Positions 28,556 through 41,529 of a stretch of DNA of 64,000 nucleotides are shown here, one piece after another. The notes beneath the pieces were generated by a model. It did not search any database. It was not told the origin of the DNA and saw only the letters and a program-made list of their open reading frames with translations. Within the stretch, counting starts at the first letter, position 1. Every line of letters begins with the position of its first letter. Source of the stretch: Litoditis marina (Eukaryota; Nematoda; Chromadorea; Rhabditida; Rhabditidae); contig OZ038434.1 of the NCBI GenBank assembly GCA_964036275.1, positions 2,688,560 to 2,752,559 on the forward strand. The letters run 5' to 3'. The position numbers and the translations under genes were made by a program.

Positions 28556-30956
28556 TGTGACTGAGAGAGGGTTAATTGTTTATTTGACCGTTAACCGGGT
28601 CAATAGTTAATTGGTCTCGAACTTTTTTGGTAACTACTTAAAGGGTAAACGGAATACCCGATTCCTTGTGAATTGGAAAAGCGGGCAGGAGGTTCAAGTA
28701 AAATGAGCAATGAAGGGCCCTCGTCATGCGGAGAGCGAGAAATGAGAACGAAGTTCCTGACTTCACAACTATATGTTCAGCAAAAATTAGATAAATGAAT
28801 GAAAATACAATTTCCCAAACTTAATACAATAATCCCAAAATCCAATATTTTAAAGAATCACCTATCTCAAAGCACTACAAGTTTGATGATTAGATTAGAA
28901 AGAGACCAGTCACCAAAGAATAATTGGGTAAGTAAGTGAAAAACCTGTCAGCAAACAACGCCACAATTAACTAAGTGATGTTTGTCGAATGGCTTTCTGC
29001 AAAACGTTTCTATCGATTGAGAAAACTAACAAAAAAAGTTTATTATTCCAGAAGAACCTTATGATCACACTTTAAAACCCATAAATGTAGTTTGGTAAGA
29101 ACTTAGGTTTTGAGAGTGAGCTACATTGAAGTGGAGTGTGTTATGACTTTGAAACTTACAATGTGACAGTACCCAAACACAATGGTGGGTAAATGAATGA
29201 CTGAATGACTATTCGTATTTTTTGAGCAAATGACGCAATGATGACAAAAAGGAAGGACAGTTGCCCGTTGGGGTGGACTGTTCAGATTGCGCGCGAAATC
29301 GATAAAGCAACAAAAGGCTGGCGACAAACACCACAGATAGCCAGTCACTTTCAAAGTTTTTTTGGATGGAAAACCTCTAGATTCAGAGTTAAATCATGTA
29401 GTAATCTTCATCTTCCTACTGCAGTAATCTTTATTCTGATTTTAGTCAATCTCTGAGTTTCAGTTTGCTACGAACATATAACTTTATGAACTGTAAGGAT
29501 CGATGTGCGATGTTAATGTTATACTAAACATAAACTCGGAGGGTGAATGCAAAACTTTGCCAGTGCCTACTTTTACTATATGTAACACCAAATGACAAAG
29601 AACGCTTATCGTCAATACTTTACATATCACGTATGTTTTATCAGAACATTAACAGGACCGGTCAAGCGCGGTTTTGATGACCAGCCATCTATCACCAAAT
29701 GCAATAATTTTCCATAGAAACGCTACATGCCGACAGAATCTGAATCGAATTCTTACTCCATTGTGCTAGTTTTCTGAGTTACCTCTGTTGACTGCGTTGA
29801 TTAGGTCATTTCGTCAAGTGTAATCTTATGTATCACATACAAACAGCTTACTGCCTCACTGGTTTCAACAGCGCTGTCAAGGTGATATGCGCTTACAAGT
29901 TAATAATAATTACCAGTATGAAATCACTTTAAAACAAGTCAACCGAAACTACAAAGTTCATCCAAAGTTGAGCAGGCAAAGTCACTCAAATATAAGCAGA
30001 TATTAACCCCTGCAATTGATTGTGAGAGAACTCTTATATGCAGGCAACGTAATACGCACCTGATTTGGTTGCGAAGCACTGAATTTGCGAGTTTTGCTGT
30101 AGAGATGCTAGCTTGCATACAAACCTGAACAAGAGTGTATGAAAATGATAAGCACTGAATTTGCGAGTTTTGCTGTAGAGATGCTAGCTTGCATACAAAC
30201 CTGAACAAGAGTGTATGAAAATGATGACCGTTTAACGACAAACCTAGGCCTGGTAAGCCCTTAAGGGAAAAATGGAATATTTAGACGGTTGTCACAAGTA
30301 CAAGTAATTGTGATGTTTGATCGCAGAGAGCAAGTAACATGCATGTTAAAGAAGTCATAAGTACAACTAGAAATAGGCCGTTACTAGTGAGACTGTTGTG
30401 CGTTACAGAGCGATGAATTAGCTCATACCTTCTCACCCATATTCGGATATTGACACTGTAATCATACGGTCTAACTTAGCTAACACGGTACGGATATACC
30501 ACTCACTATCATACATAATCGAAAGATAACTGTAGAATGGAAAAAAGGCGATCCATGATAAAAGAACATAGTATAACATCGGAATCGGAAAACGTTTCAT
30601 ATCACAGAAATTATACTAATAAGCACATTGAATAAATTAGATTCAAACCACCCCGTTAGAAGAATACAATAAATATATCAAATCATCTAAGTAACCCTAA
30701 ATATGCAAGAAGCTTAAGAAGTGTTCGTGCGGAATAAAAACTGTTCAGGCTTGAGAAGGCTTAGAATATGTGCGAGACACAAATGGTTCATTATGGAACC
30801 GGCCATGATTCTACTTAACAGAAAAGGTTAGAAGAGAATCGAGTAGAACGTCATAAATTATGAATGATTACGATTGATAAAGGTTTAAAAGAAGCTAATC
30901 GACCACGATGAAACAACGAACGGGAATGAGAGTGAAATAGATATATGTTCAACTAT
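28556..30956. other. Intergenic region between sec-22 and gsr-1
   Basis: No exon could be supported. It includes a perfect 76-bp tandem duplication, listed separately. The open frames at 29121-29456 and 29939-30241 show no family motif. Confidence 0.5.
30074..30225. repeat. Perfect 76-bp tandem duplication
   Basis: Units 30074-30149 and 30150-30225 start AAGCACTGAATTTGCGAG, end GTATGAAAATGAT, and appear identical base for base. Such identity in non-coding DNA points to a very recent event, or to an assembly artefact. Confidence 0.95.
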
Positions 30957-33782
30957 TTAGAAAAAGAAAAATCGTCCGACTAGAAGCAGAAATCCGAGAA
31001 CTCCAACTGCTACGGCCACCTTCACGATTGTAGATCTGGAAAAGAGACAGAAATGACGACATAGCACCAACATTGACAGCACAATCGATAAATTCGAAAA
31101 ACTTTCACAGTACGTATGCTAGTTCATCATCATCTAAATCGCATTATGCTTCAAAAATTCGTTATTTATCTGCCTGTGAGAGATGAGACGAAAGTTATAG
31201 CATACGTATTCAGAACTGAGTCTCGTAGAGGGTAAAATCATTTCATATATAGGTCGCACCATGAACCTCTTGAAGAAACGATATATGCACAATCAATACC
31301 TATGCTATGGCGAAGGTGAGAAATTCGCAGATGCATGTAGTGAAAGGTAAACCGAAAATGATCAACTCACCGTCTATTCAGAGCCTTTGCATCCTCGCGA
31401 TACTTTTTACTCAAACCAGACAAATCGGATGCTCGAGACTCAAGAACTGCAACGAGAAAACTGTACAAAGCAGTAGATCTACATTCCTACATTGAGATTG
31501 ACATGCATCAACGAACAACGAAGCGCCCATTTTACTTCGAGAGCTGTATTCTTCACCGAACAAGTTTTTCACATATCTTGAGCAATCAAAAAACGCTTAC
31601 CAAGGGCAGCCTAGTATGAAACACTCCAATTGTAACATTTTAAATTAAAAGGAATTCGATTCTAGCGGAAAAATACTTTTACGCAGCCCGCTTCTAATAT
31701 TGAATAAGTGGGCGCTGTAACTCGTGAGATCAGAATGATTGGTATTGATAACTACATACTATATGACAATGAGTCACAGTGCTAAACTGACTGTTGAGTG
31801 CTTCTCCTCTGTGAATGACGTCCTCAATGTTGCTGACCATGATCCTCGCTACATCCTGCAGTTCATTTGATACGGCCGACATGGCATACCTGAATAGAAA
31901 TGATTTAATGAACGCCCAGTGAGGTTGCCTGAATGACAGAAAAACTTTTTACCGAAAACGGGATTATTTGCATACACTCACAAGGCACTGGATTGAGACT
32001 TTTGTGGCCGGTACCCCACTAAGAAATGTGACCCGCGACACCCCTTTTTCCTACCGGAAATATAAGTATTCCGATTGATTTCAACAATAAATTGGTTATT
32101 TTCCTACTGAAAATGCACCGGGATCATCTACGCTTGAAATGCTTACCCGCAACCACTCCGCCAAAACTAGGCTTAGTTAGTGTATGATTATTTGTCTATT
32201 TTTGACGCAGAATCATCAATTTCTACGTTTTACAATCTAAAAAGAGAGTAGTTTTCGTCGAATAGTCGAACCTTACTGGTATATGCATGTACCCTGTCTA
32301 CAACTAGAGAGAAACAGAGAAGACACCACATGAATGACGACATCTACCATTGTTAAAAAATACGTGTTCAATTGCAAATAAACGTCTGATACACTCTAAA
32401 AAATCGTATTCCCAGTCTCAGAACTACTGTGGAACATAGAAAGTGTACAATTGTATCTGACTATTTATTTTAAAACATACTTGTACAATTGAGATTAAAG
32501 ACTCACCTACTCCTATCCGCGTATTTCCTCTTTGCCTGCTGTATGTACTGGTCTGAAACATCAAAACATGTTACTTGCATAATCCTGGAGTATAAGTGTA
32601 TCATTTTCAGTGGTGAAGCAGAGAGAGAAATTAGTATCCAATATATGTGAAATTATAGAACAAGGGGTGAACCCCAACCCTCATTAAATACAAGAAAACA
32701 ACCTAACTGTGCAGAGTATATTTTGATTTATGCATATCTACAATCTGCACCTATCAGTCATGAGTATTAAACTATTTATCTGACTAGACGACGTTTTCGA
32801 GCATTTGCCACAGTCACAGCAGACCACTTGTAAATTGTGAAAAACTAGGTATCCGCTGAATATGATAAAACTACCAGACAGAAAAAACGCAACTCACCAA
32901 ATTCCAGGAAATGATAAGGTCGCACTACTTGATCCACACGTGTCCCGTTTTGATTCAGAAATTCCTGAGACACATCTTCGAGATAGGAAAACGCCAGTTT
33001 ACGGGGGAAATCGCGTGAACACAGGCAGAGGGAACAAATCGACTCCTTGATCACATAACTGGAACAACGAGAACAATGAACAAAAACCCTTTGGAGTAAC
33101 AGGAACAAGCCTAACTGGTATGTGGACACCGAGACACACCAGTGAGATGTGAAAATTCCACAAAAAATCGTTTCTAATTAAACAGGTGAAAATGTGTAAT
33201 AGTTCATCAAAAAGAAGTAAATTATCCCGATAAAGAGATAAACAGAGCTCGATTAGTCAATGTTTCTGGCTTTTCGGACGATCTTATTACGGGAGTATTG
33301 ATGTGGTGAAATAAAAGAACTTTCTTGAAAATCTTACTGGAACATGTAGGGTCCAGTCTCGACGGACTGCATCTGCGGAGCATTCTGGAGCTTCTTGAAC
33401 AACATTTTCGCTTGGTTCGAATACTTGACTAAATTAGTATCACCCTGAAATCATGCTTTCATAGTTGAGAATGAAGATTGAATATCACCGTAGTGTGTGT
33501 TCCTAGCGTACGGAAACTAGTGCAAAACAAAACACACGCTTAGAATATGTTCAGGAACAAAATGTTCTACGGTAGTTAGATACTTACCTTCGCAAACGGA
33601 TAAATTTTAAATGATATCATAGTGATAACTAGCTAGTTCCAGCTACAAAAATGTGATTCAACTTCATAACTAAAAAAATGAACCTAATAAAACAGATGCG
33701 CATTCCTCACCCCATCTCCTCCCTCAATTGACGTTGCCAGGATGAGACCATCGCGGACACGGGCAACCAAGGTCAGGTCCAT
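30957..33782 (-). CDS. sec-22: Sec22 longin-domain R-SNARE (7 exons)
   Basis: A vesicle SNARE for fusion between ER and Golgi. Exons: 33711-33782, 33338-33444, 32898-33058, 32507-32552, 31792-31889, 31371-31446, 30957-31035. They give 212 residues, close to the 215 of human SEC22B. The longin domain starts MDLTLVARVRDGLILATS and contains FPRKLAFSYLEDV and VVRPYHFLEF. The SNARE motif (about 130-186) includes NELQDVARIMVSNIEDVIHRGEAL with the zero-layer Arg, then SGLSKKYREDAKALN. A single C-terminal membrane anchor (about 190-208, VAVAVGVLGFLLLVG) is followed by RFFFF. A TTTAG acceptor lies four bases before the ATG (33787-33788), as for a trans-spliced gene. The unrecognised gene upstream on the same strand ends 1.0 kb away, so a shared operon is possible but unproven. 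Confidence 0.97.
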
Positions 33783-34791
33783 GTTTCTAAAGAGAACGAA
33801 TTGGAGAGGAAAGAAATCAACAAAAACCTTACATCTCGGTACAAAAAAGAGCGAAGAAAAAAGCAAAAACCAATTTCTCAAAATTTTCTCTGCGAAAGTC
33901 TAAGATGAGACGTCAATTTGCACAAGCAAATGAAATTCGGTATATTGACAAGCGTGCTATCCCAATCACAAATTTTGCTGGCAGCACAACATGTGAGCAA
34001 CCACTTTTTCTACACGAATCAGGAATACTTATTTAGAGATGGAACACAAAAAATAAGTAGCTGCTCGAGGGAACGAACAAAAACCATGAGCTGTTAACAA
34101 ACAAATCGGAGAAACGAATTTAATTTCACAAGAGCATGTAATCAGTACGGAAAAATTACCACAAAGAACGGATCAACCTACATGTATGAGCTATGACATT
34201 ATGTCACCATAGACGAAATTAGATTATAAAAATTCACAAGCAAACAATGATGGCACAGGTTTCACCAAAAACAAAGCGAACACCATAAAAATGCTGCCTT
34301 CTCAAAATTAATTAACAGGAACACTGAATAAACCTCACTACGAACCTACGTCAATATTGGAATGAATCTGAAAAAGAATAACCAATACGAGTTAGTGTCC
34401 AGATAGGTTCGTAACGAGAATTATTCCTTACAATACAAATAAAAGACAAATCGACACGGTTACGAAAGAAATGAACGTCAGTTTACGTACACGTACACGC
34501 TTCTGACCCGACGGCATTGAATGCGCGGGAAAACTCGCCCAAATAACACGTGTAACACAAAGACAAGTAGGCATCATGAAGCATCTAAGGCTATGACGAA
34601 TTATGGCAAGTAATCCAGTTTGAAAAGCAGAGGAAACTATAACATCTATACTGCTACCTTAATATATATAGACATTGCCAATAAAATAATATTCAAAACA
34701 GACAGAATATCAAGCTGAAACAGCCTCAACCAACTATTCGAGTATATTGCAAAAACTATATAAACTTCAAAAGAAAAATCCTCTTCAAACA

Positions 34792-37700
34792 TCACAGGGT
34801 GAGCGACGCGAAATCATCATCAACAACCATAGAAATATCCGTCAGTGCCTCTGAAAAGAACCGAGAAGTGTGAAACAGACAATAACTATGGGTTGCGGGA
34901 TACGTGGTTGGCTCAACACTTCCTAATAAAAATTCTCGTTGCGTACACCACGAAAATCCGAATCAGAAACCGATGACGATGCACGCGCATTTCTCCCCAA
35001 ACATCAGAATACATGTGACTCACGAGCACTGGTGGTACTGTCATTCAGATCAGTGGTGGCAGAATCTCCATCGTTGGGCACCCCAATGAACAGGTTGTGA
35101 TATCTGCCCACGTTGGAGCGCAACTTCATGTGAGTTTCACGCTTCTTCGCCTACAATTACAACCAAATGTCTCAGAAAACTTGGAACAATGTCACTACGT
35201 CAACCACAATCCAGTAGTTACTGTTTCCCAAAATGAACCAGTTTCTAAAATAGAATAGAAGTCATATTTCCATTTTAATGTCAGAAATTCTCATGGTTGC
35301 CAAAATATGCGGCTGCCTCAGCTAACCACCTAGTTCACTCGTACTACATTTTGTCATGAGACCATAGCCACATAAAAATTTTTTGTGTATACCAAAGTAA
35401 TATATTGTGTTATATGAAAACTCCAAATTTGCAACGTAACTGGTCCTAACTAATAGAACACCGCCCACCTGGACCAACTCTTCTTCTGTCGGGCCACTAT
35501 TTGATCCAGAACATCTTCCATCAGAAGGAAGGTCAGTCGTCAAAATTAGACCGAACTCTTCCGTAGATGGCTGCTGCTCTGATACCCAAAAAAGTAAAAC
35601 TACCAATGTTGACTTGCCCGACATTCTTGTTTGGCGTTGGGAGTCGCGTCGATCGAAGAAAAAACGACCATGTCAGCTGCATTGCGATTAGCCTGTCCAG
35701 TTAAGGAAAGGTGAATCGCAATAAGTGCGATACACCGGTTATCTAATCGGGGGATCCTCAACGTTTTTCTTGAAATGGGCTAGGACACTATCCCACCTCA
35801 AACCGACACTATCCCACCTATGTTATTCGCACCATTATTGATGATACAACTTGGGTATTGTCTTTGTGTAATAAAACGATTATCATGAACCGAGACTCAC
35901 CAATTTCGCCTCCTTCTCCAATGTATTCGATCGCCTCGTGCGCACTCTCTTAGAGTAACAAGGACCTGGCGATGTGGTCACCGAATCAGTCGCAACCTGC
36001 AATACACAAACATTACCATGAAAACAGCGACTACTCACTCCCGCCGCGTTGCGGTCGGACCATTCCCCCCTCTGCGCGGACAACTCCCCCTCTAATTGTT
36101 TCTTAAAATCTGGCTGCTTCCTTATCATCATACTTTTAGTTTGAATATTTTCTGACATCAACTGTAAGTGAGCATGCATAGCGATATTTTAAACACCAAA
36201 ACTTCACTTTGATGTCCAAATTGAGGTTAAAAATTATGCAATGGAAATCAATTTATCACTATTTCATGTTGTTTTTCGGCTTCAATTAAAGAATTCTCCA
36301 GGTATACGGAGGTAATGATGTCCTGAAGCTTTTATAAACTATGTATTTCTGAATGTGATGTATGTACTTCAAAAAATGACCGTAGTTGAGGGGGGGGGGG
36401 GGGGGGATTTGTCGCGTAATCCCAGTTCGCTCGTAACAATGATAAAGCTGACAGCTCGATTATACGTGAGATGGGATGGTTTAGTTGCCCACAGAATCAA
36501 AATATAAAATTGGTTTCATCTGGATAACCATACAACCAAACCAAAAACTGTTGAAATAAACAAATGTGGTAGTTCGAAATCCTGATTTTGAAGAAAAGCG
36601 GATGGTCAAATGGATGACTCAACAAAATCGCCCCACCTTTGAGCTCAATACCGCAAAAACAAAAACAGAACATGTATTACGGTAACAATTCAGCACTTTT
36701 TTGGCGAGGAAGAAGAAGCCCACTGTAGTTTTACTATGTCGAGCCATTTTACTACAGTTAAAATACTTTTTAGTAAGAGAGTAAGGAGTTTTCAGTCCTC
36801 AAATGAGAGCTCTTGGCGGGTATGAACAGTATGTAATTATACTACAACGTGCCTGTTTTCTCTTAGCCGTCTGGCGCGTGGGCCGTGACTTGGCCGCGGT
36901 CGGACGGGGAGCGGCTACTCGCTTTCCTTTCTTCGAGGCGGGCGAAGAGGACACAGCAACAGATCTAGAAAAAATCATCAAATTATCAAACACATATATT
37001 TATTTAATCACACAAATGCAAAAGGTGAGCGTGTGAGGAAGGGCAATTGTACAATTTTCCCGATGAACCCTCCAAAAAAATCATACTCACTGTTCACCCT
37101 TCCTTTTTCTCGATGCTCGTTTGACAGCGGTTATTTTTCGTTTGATTGTGACGGGAGTAATGGGATGGTCCACACGATCAACTGAAAATTGATAAAAAAT
37201 TATAAAGTGAAGCGGAAAAACCACAAAAACCACTATCCCACAACGACGCAAATCACGCAGATGAGGTATCGCGGCAAACAAAGATGTGAATGTGATCCAA
37301 TCTTTCATTTTGGAAAGATGAAAACAGTGACGGGTGCCCGCCAATAGTTATTCATTCTCTTCAACCAGAAAGACGCAGAACTAAAAACGATTTTCATAAT
37401 TTGAATAATATTCAAATTATACTAATGTTTATTTTTTTTTCATTTTTTTGCTTACAATTTCCCGCAAGTAAAACATTATCTTCGCACATATGGTAAACCA
37501 ACCAGCAGACTCATCGCAACTGCTACTCTCGGAATCTGTCATAATCAGTTGCATGAACCGATAATTGGAGAAGGCGGCTTTTCGTTGCATATGCGACTGT
37601 CTGTCGCCGGTGGAAAAAACTCCCGAATCATCAGATAAACTGAAAAAAAGATACAATATAACTAAAACTCAAATTACTTCTAAATAATTATTTTATGAAA

Positions 37701-39797
37701 CATTGTGTTGGACTTTCCGAAAGACTGACGAATGCGTTGCTAGAGTCTCAAAAAGCACTTTGGGAAATTCTGTTGACTATATGCAGGTCACATAGGTGTC
37801 ATGCTTCCCAAACCCGAGAAATTAGGTTAATTTGAAATTGGAAAAATGCACTTGAAAGTATATAGCTTAATTCGTCATGTAGATTTTTATTCAACCAGAT
37901 ACAATGAGAGTTGGAACCAGAGAACCTGCCAAAACATCGAATTAACCTACTTCTGCATTGACTTTCTCGTCTTTCTCCTGTTGGAACTTGTTTCATCCTT
38001 CGATGGAGAGGCCGATGCCAGAATAGTCTGCTCCGGCGATGCCCAATCAGAGTCAGAATCGTCTTCGAGAAAATGAAGACGGCGCCTAAACACAGCAGAA
38101 ATAGTGGTCTGATAGAATATGCCAGGGAATAATCCTTTGTGAAAACCCCTAGTATTAAAAAATGGACGCCCTAGAAAACATCTAGTTACCAAACCCAAAA
38201 GTATGATTACAGATTGACAAACAGATAGCAACTTTCCGAATGCGAAATAAAGTTGATTTATCAGTCTTTTTCACGAGAGAAAACGGCCAATTCTACAACT
38301 AACCCGGTTTTTAGGTAACCTAACCCTTTTTTGGTAACCTTTTTTTCAGGCTACTTGAGTAAATAACCTTTAAGTAACCTCAAACCAAAATCGGGTTACC
38401 ATCAAGGGCGGGCAAAAAATGGCTTGACGTCGAGTTCATTACGACCACCCTCCCGTTTAAAAATTAAAATTTCAACACCTAAACCGAAAATTTCGAGTGA
38501 AGTTGCGTTCTGGAGTTCTGGTTGCTAAAAACGTGCAATTTCCAACCCCCACTAGACCAAAAACGACCCCCCCCCCCCCCTCCTTGACTTTTGTGGTTTG
38601 CCAAGCCATATCTGCCCTCCCCTGGTTACCATCAAAAATAACAATAAAAACGAGTTTTCATACCAAATTTGAGGGCAACCTTATTTAGTTTTAGGTTACT
38701 TTCCAGTTACCACCGAAGTCACCTGAAAAAAAAGTTACCAAAAAAGGGTTAGGTTACCTAAAAAGCGGGTTAGATATAGAATTCACCAGAAAAACATCAA
38801 TCGGGATCGGGAAATGGGGAAATTTTAATGTCTTTACAATTACCCAACTGCGTGTTTCATACAAAGAGGTTAATGGGTAATGGCAGCATGACCCCATCCA
38901 CAAAGCTGTGCGATATCCATATCCCGTTTAATTAGGCCTTCGACACTTTGGTCAGGTGCGTACTAAAAAATATAAAGAATATTCTACCAACCTAACGCCT
39001 TTCAGACTATTTGGAGTAGCTGTAGCGGCATTCAGTCGTTCTCTTGGCATTCTCGGAGGTTGAACGACAGTGGAAGAAGGCACGTGAACGTAGGTTCCAT
39101 CCCTTCGAGGGGCATGCGAGAGAAGGCGCGAATTGGAACGAATCTAAACAAGAAAGAATAGAAGATACATTTTCAGGTTAAATGTTTACTACAGTACATT
39201 TCTTTCCTCGCTGTCACAACATGTGCCGTCTGCCGTATCATAAACGCGAAGAATTGCAATACTGGCGTTTCACAATACTCAAGTGTTGCACTACAACAAA
39301 CGTAAACGGAAATTTCGAACAACTTTTGTGATCGGCAACAAATATGTTGTCGATATACGAGACAATATAATTCACAATTGAGTAGAATAATGAGATTATG
39401 AATGGGAGATTTTTACGGCCATAGGTGGGATGCCACGGTCAGCTGACCGGGGGACCCTTAACTATTTGCCAGACTGGACGAATTGGGGAGGGACCCATAA
39501 CTTTTTGTGTTTTTCCGCAGGAGGGATCATTAACTCTTGAGACCCGTAACCAGGATCATCCCACATATGTTTACGGCTCTCTATACATTAAATATAGTAT
39601 AGCTCGATGAAACCATCGAATGAGACCTATTGATGACGATTACATAAACTTTACGTCACCTTTTTAACAAACCGAGTCCAAAAGACCTAACTACTCAATG
39701 TATTTTCAAATCAGCATAAATTCCTCTCAACGGAAGAAAGATTTACCTGAGTAGAGTTGAATTCATTGAAAGTTGCACGATGAGAAGGTGAATTCAT
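34792..39797 (-). CDS. Unrecognised basic, Ser-rich protein (at least 12 exons)
   Basis: Exons that join in phase: 39747-39797, 38992-39143, 37951-38085, 37503-37639, 37091-37181, about 36850-36964, then 36039-36161, 35901-35996, 35469-35576, 35024-35150, 34792-34850. After 36850 all possible donors leave phase 1, while the next exon needs phase 0, so one exon between 36165 and 36850 is missing from this list. Seen: Arg/Pro-rich N terminus (MNSPSHRATFNEFNS), acidic FLEDDSDSDWASPEQ, basic clusters (VTIKRKITAVKRASRKRKG; SKKGKRVAAPRP), a short predicted helix (EEELVQAKKRETHMKLR) and the acidic end VVDDDFASLTL. Basic patches and many Ser/Thr-Pro sites suggest a nuclear, phosphorylated protein; this is inference and I do not recognise the family. 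The ATG is preceded by TTTCAG at 39830-39831. Confidence 0.7.
36165..36849. other. Intron region with a 17-G homopolymer
   Basis: 17 consecutive G lie at 36390-36406. The missing exon of the minus-strand gene should be here; a weak candidate is the minus-strand SSSSPKK-like stretch at about 36700-36725. Confidence 0.45.
38290..38782. mobile_element. Foldback element, about 490 bp, with 60-bp arms
   Basis: The left arm (38290-38350) contains GGTAACCTAACCCTTTTTTG and the right arm (38722-38782) its complement AAAAAGGGTTAGGTTACC. The outer ends are ATTCTA/TAGAAT. The middle carries further GGTTAC/GTAACC motifs and 14 C at 38567-38580. It sits in intron 2 of the unrecognised minus-strand gene. 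Confidence 0.8.
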
Positions 39798-40309
39798 TAG
39801 TACCAGTTAATGCGAATAGAGATTCAACTCTGAAAGGTAAAAAATAGTAAAAAAAAAACATTACAATACAACTTCATAATAAATAGAAAGCCACACTATT
39901 TTAAAGCAATCGACCGAAAATTAGTGCATTTGAAAAATTCAATCGATTGCAAAGGGGCGGGATTTAATTTCGGATCGTCAGGATCACCTTGGCGGGACCA
40001 TTATTTCGACTTCGAAATATCAAAACTCGATGAAGCTGGGTACAATTTATTGTTTGGGCTCTGATACATATTATTATAGCATTTTATGCATAACATCAGA
40101 CCCTGTTTCAGAATAGTATACACGCATAATTTCTGAGATTTGCTAAATATCGTTCGTATTATTATTATTATTCTACTTACTACTTTAGGGTCTATAGGAT
40201 TTATTTCATCGGTTTGACTGATCACGCCTGTCTGCATCTTTATTCCTGTTTGTAATTCAACACAGGGAAATAAAAACCGCTAATTGACAGCAAAGTTACT
40301 GCAGTTCTA

Positions 40310-41155
40310 CCCCGGTTTGACTGCCGATTTACCGCTGGTAGTACCGCGGTACTACCAGGGGTAAATCTGCAGTAAACCTGCAGTAAACCCGCAGTAACTG
40401 CGCAGTAAACTAATTGATATTCATATCTACCACAAATAATCTAAAATAATACTTTTACAAAAAATTGTTTCATTTAACGCAATAGGAACGCTCCATGCAT
40501 CCTATCAACATCAAAGGGAAATAGGATACCTCTCTGTTCTCGAAAGGTACCTCAAACTTGGGTAATTAAACCGAAGTCAACTCAAACCTCAACGACTAGT
40601 GATGAAGTCCGTACTTAAGTAAGGGCGGAAAATATTTTTTTTCAAAATTCGTTTTTAAGGGTGAAAATGCATTCAATTTTCCAATATGCATGAATATTAA
40701 TTGCACATCAGGATATCGGAACAAATTTTTGGACAATCATGATTTGGCGAAGAAATTGAAGTTATGAGCCATAACTATGGAAGTTCTTCTCGTAAATTTC
40801 CATTATATGGTTTTCCATCATGATTTGCTAATAAAATGTCAATTCGTTCATTTCAAACGATTGAATACTCATATTGTAGAAATGCAGTTGTCAGGAACTC
40901 ATCATAACGATCGAAAAAAGTTGAACTGTCAGACTTGAAAAAAATTATCTTCGCTCATTTTCTCGAAACTGATTTGTATAATCTCCGATAAGTTTATCTC
41001 TTCAGTTTTTGCGTTATAATATTGCATTTCCACACTAAGCACACACTTTTGAATAGTTTACTATGGATCTACTGCGGGTTTACTGCACGTTTACTGCGGA
41101 TCTACCACGGGTTCGCCTTACTACGGGTTCACTGCGGATTTAACCCTGGTCCCGA
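40310..41155. mobile_element. Non-autonomous element with inverted GCAGTAAAC arrays
   Basis: The left end (about 40310-40413) has an internal palindrome GGTAGTACCGCGGTACTACC and then four GCAGTAAAC units. The right end (about 41065-41150) has the complementary units (GGTTTACTGC, GTTTACTGCGG, CTACCACGGGTTC). The roughly 650 bases between are AT-rich without a transposase frame. It occupies the divergent promoter interval between the unrecognised gene and the phosphatase-inhibitor gene. Confidence 0.7.
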
Positions 41156-41529
41156 AATTCCTATGAACAGAGGCTAAAACTAGACGACTTAACGGCGTAC
41201 GACTATCCGCAGTATCTGTGAAAAGTTTTTGAAGCATACATTGTGGAATTGGTGGCATAGAGAAAATCCATTGCGGGAACTTGAGAGTTCAAGTTGATTC
41301 AAAAACGTTACTTGAATGGGACAGGTCGGTAGTTTTTCTGTATGCCCTGTGAGTAAGAAAACGAAATCAAAAGCCGGAATGTTGTAGTGCACGTTTCCAC
41401 ACGTTCGTTTTCCGGTCAGAAACGCGTAAACTTTCATATCCTGAGTGCATTTTCGACATTTCAGATCTTTCGACGTGTTTCCGTGTGTCTGGGAACCTCT
41501 GATTCTCCTCACTTCTGTTTTGGTCGAAT

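Noticed and set aside
29238..29456. Possible small gene (MTKRKDSCPLGWTVQIARE start)
   Set aside because: No acceptor before the ATG, no signal or domain, and a typical chance length for this base composition.
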